From JBOGGN01 sp050744165 (GTDB lineage Bacteria; Actinomycetota; Acidimicrobiia; Acidimicrobiales; Palsa-688), in contig JBOGGN010000188.1 in the NCBI GenBank assembly GCA_050744165.1, positions 1-6,488 on the forward strand: a stretch of DNA of 6,488 nucleotides, in the 5' to 3' direction. A program made the translations under genes and the position numbers. Under the pieces are notes generated by a model. That model saw only the letters and a program-made list of their open reading frames with translations, was not told the DNA's origin and searched no databases. Positions 5,254 through 6,488 of this stretch are shown here, in pieces (position 1 is the first letter of the stretch; every line of letters begins with the position of its first letter).

Positions 5254-5934
5254 TCACTGGTCGGCAGGGATCGGCAGCGTCGTGAGGTAGCCGTTGTTGA
5301 GCAGCCAGTTGACATTGAGGGACCCGGGGCTGCCGGGGACCAGTGAATTCTCCAGCTGGTACTGGCGCCCGAGGCCTGGTTGCCCGAATCCTGGTGCGAT
5401 CGGTCCTGACTCGACCTTGAAGGACTTTCGCACCTGGTACAGGTGGTAATTGCAGGTGAACGCGGGGTCGAAGTTGTCCAAGCTCATCGGCGGCAACGCC
5501 CGCGACTGATAGGGCATCTCCATTGGTGCCAGAAAGGCGCCGAAGGGGCTCCCGAAGCGGTCGATGCGCTGTCCGACGCCCAAGCGCAGGACGTATTCGA
5601 TCGGCTGCCCCTTGGCGTTCAGCAGGTAGCCGTTGTCGGGCGGGTAGTTCCAACCCCCCATTCCGCCGTTGGCCGCGGGATTCCAATAGGTGGCGAGAAA
5701 CTGCGAAGCCGTGAGGCCGGCCAGCGGTTGGTAGGTGGCGACCATGGGATACAGCGACCCCCCGGTCGGCAACTGCGCAGGACCGAGGCGGCTATCACTA
5801 TTCAGGTAGGCGTTCGAACAGGTGGACCCCGCCGGGGCCGCAAGGGCGCGTACCGGAACCGCCCAGATGCCGCCGAGCAACACCGCCACGCCCGCGAACA
5901 AACAGACAAACCGCCGCTTCAGCGCACCCCGCAT
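5254..5934 (-). CDS. secreted TNT-domain NAD+ glycohydrolase
   Basis: 226-residue exported protein. Residues 1-32 are a Sec-type signal peptide: basic MRGALKRR, hydrophobic core FVCLFAGVAVLLGGIWAV, likely cleavage after VRALA. The mature part has an N-terminal segment (C39SNAYLNSDSRLGP...YQPLAGLTASQFLATYW, WNYPPDNGY) and then a TNT domain: GQRIDRFGSPFGAFLAP (121-137), RALPP (145-149), NYHLYQV (162-168), GPIAPGFGQPGLGRQYQL (177-194) and a closing LLNNGYL. This order matches the secreted TNT-type NADases of fungi (conidial surface NADase) and actinobacteria, relatives of the M. tuberculosis necrotizing toxin CpnT/TNT, which cleave NAD+ to nicotinamide and ADP-ribose. Candidate active-site residues by motif position are R126, R145, H164 and Q191. 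Cys39 and Cys161 are the only mature cysteines and could form a disulfide. The ATG at 5934 follows GGGAGG by 4 nt; the longer frame to 6069 lacks such a site and precedes the signal peptide. No immunity gene is recognised beside it. Confidence 0.85.
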   Translation of the reverse strand: MRGALKRRFVCLFAGVAVLLGGIWAVPVRALAAPAGSTCSNAYLNSDSRLGPAQLPTGGSLYPMVATYQPLAGLTASQFLATYWNPAANGGMGGWNYPPDNGYLLNAKGQPIEYVLRLGVGQRIDRFGSPFGAFLAPMEMPYQSRALPPMSLDNFDPAFTCNYHLYQVRKSFKVESGPIAPGFGQPGLGRQYQLENSLVPGSPGSLNVNWLLNNGYLTTLPIPADQ

Positions 5935-5938
5935 GTTT

Positions 5939-5944
5939 CCTCCC
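5939..5944 (-). promoter_or_regulatory. ribosome binding site of the TNT gene
   Basis: GGGAGG on the minus strand, 4 nt before the ATG at 5934. It fixes the start directly ahead of the signal peptide and excludes the upstream in-frame start at 6069, which would run antisense into the MOSC gene. Confidence 0.8.
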
Positions 5945-6008
5945 AGTTCGCTGCCGACGGGAGTGTATTCCCCTGGCCCCGATCGAGCGGACCCGGCATC
6001 CTTGAGGG

Positions 6009-6488
6009 ATGGATCAGCTGTCACGATCGGAGCTGGAGGCCGGACTCCCCTGGCTGTTGCAGTCGCCATCGGACGACGGTCGCTTGGAACTGATCGTCAG
6101 CCGTCCGGCGGTCAACGAGCGCGAGTTGCTCTCCGAAGGCATCATCGACCTCTCGGTTGGCTTGGTGGGCGACAACTGGCTCGCCCGCGGCGGCAGCCGC
6201 GGGGTAGACCACGCCGCAGACCCAGACGCCCAGATCACCGTGATCAACGCTCGGCTGGCGGCACTGGTGGCGGGCTACTGGCGCGACGGCTTCTCCGACC
6301 GGCCCGACTCCGGAGACTCCGGGTCCGTCGGGTCCCTGCGGTCCGCGGGGTCCGCGGGGTCCTTGCGGTCCCCCGGCTCGCCGGGCTCGGCTGGTGTTGA
6401 CCGCCGAGCACTGGCCGGAGACCAACTCCACCTGGACTTCGACATCAGCGAGGACAACCTCCCGGTCGGATCGCACCTACGACTGGGC
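6009..6488 (+). CDS. MOSC-type domain protein, 3' partial
   Basis: 160 residues are visible and the frame is open to the window end. MDQLSRSELEAGL...DDGRLELIVSRPAVNERELLSEGIIDLSVGLVGDNWLARG, then PDAQITVINARLAALVAG and LAGDQLHLDFDISEDNLPVGSHLRLG, resemble the stand-alone MOSC proteins of actinobacteria. MOSC domains are the sulfur-carrier fold found at the C-terminus of molybdenum cofactor sulfurase and in YiiM-like proteins. The conserved Cys region expected after this point is outside the window, so activity cannot be judged. The ATG at 6009 agrees with the family-like N-terminus. A GAGGG abuts it too closely to act as a normal ribosome binding site, so the mRNA may be leaderless (CATCCT lies 6 nt upstream). 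A Gly/Ser-rich insert of about 30 residues (near 98-128) interrupts the domain and comes from a 9-bp repeat. The gene is divergent from the TNT gene with 74 bp between them. Confidence 0.65.
   Translation, partial: MDQLSRSELEAGLPWLLQSPSDDGRLELIVSRPAVNERELLSEGIIDLSVGLVGDNWLARGGSRGVDHAADPDAQITVINARLAALVAGYWRDGFSDRPDSGDSGSVGSLRSAGSAGSLRSPGSPGSAGVDRRALAGDQLHLDFDISEDNLPVGSHLRLG
6306..6389 (+). repeat. 9-bp imperfect tandem repeat in the MOSC gene
   Basis: Two units of GACTCCGGR (6306-6323) and a TCC are followed by seven 9-bp units (6327-6389), most ending in GGTCC; GCGGGGTCC occurs twice in succession at 6345-6362. In frame they encode VGS, LRS, AGS, AGS, LRS, PGS, PGS. All units keep the reading frame, so the array adds a flexible Gly/Ser loop before RRALAGDQL. 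Confidence 0.85.

Noticed and set aside
5935..6069. Longer N-terminus for the TNT protein
   Set aside because: It would place 45 residues before a clear signal peptide, run antisense into the MOSC gene, and ignore the GGGAGG site.
5443..6093. Plus-strand open frame of 216 codons antisense to the TNT gene
   Set aside because: The minus strand carries a signal peptide, a ribosome binding site and TNT motifs. The plus translation has none.
6306..6389. Collagen-like Gly-X-Y reading on the minus strand
   Set aside because: It is the antisense of the 9-bp repeat in the MOSC gene. The plus frame matches a known family on both sides of the repeat.
1..6488. CRISPR array, tRNA/rRNA genes, insertion sequence or transposase
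   Set aside because: No spaced repeats of CRISPR type, no tRNA-like cloverleaf, and no transposase motif or terminal inverted repeats were seen. The only repeats are short-period tandem arrays.

Overview
The window is high-GC DNA from an actinomycete-type bacterium (Actinomycetota). Four things point that way: the strong G/C preference at third codon positions, an AfsR/SARP-like STAND regulator with a SARP-type operator, several genes that seem to lack Shine-Dalgarno leaders, and gene families common in soil actinobacteria (DUF4386, MOSC, PatZ-like GNAT, secreted TNT NADase). The genus cannot be fixed from sequence alone.

Left part (1-2334, + strand): the 3' part of a large NB-ARC/TPR transcriptional regulator whose N-terminal domain lies upstream of the window. 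Just downstream, 2367-2395 holds three TCAG-type heptamers spaced exactly 11 bp apart, the layout of a SARP operator. It sits directly in front of a short TPR/TTC38-like gene (2415-2900) that appears to be translated without a leader. A DUF4386 membrane protein (2963-3745) follows 62 bp later with a good ribosome binding site. These form a plausible regulator plus target-operon module.

Middle part (3553-4956): a NUDIX hydrolase gene on the minus strand converges on the DUF4386 gene and overlaps it by 193 bp. The NUDIX sequence is recognisable up to its YYQSRW segment and then reads antisense through the DUF4386 gene, which suggests an old deletion or rearrangement that removed its original 3' end. 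Divergent from it is a PatZ-like GNAT acetyltransferase (4237-4956). It carries an in-frame 9-bp tandem repeat in a loop, and an 18-bp imperfect tandem repeat supplies its C-terminal tail.

Right part (4957-6488): a 297-bp gap with at most a tiny ABC-ATPase-like remnant, then on the minus strand a secreted, signal-peptide-bearing TNT-domain protein (5254-5934). It resembles the secreted NAD+ glycohydrolases of fungi and actinobacteria and has no recognisable immunity gene beside it in the window. Divergent from it is a MOSC-type protein (from 6009, cut by the window end), also interrupted by an in-frame 9-bp Gly/Ser repeat array.

Apart from the regulator module, the genes do not form one pathway. 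The region looks like a mosaic accessory neighbourhood. The points most worth a second look are the SARP-type operator with its leaderless target, the secreted NADase, and three separate short-period repeat arrays within 1.8 kb.
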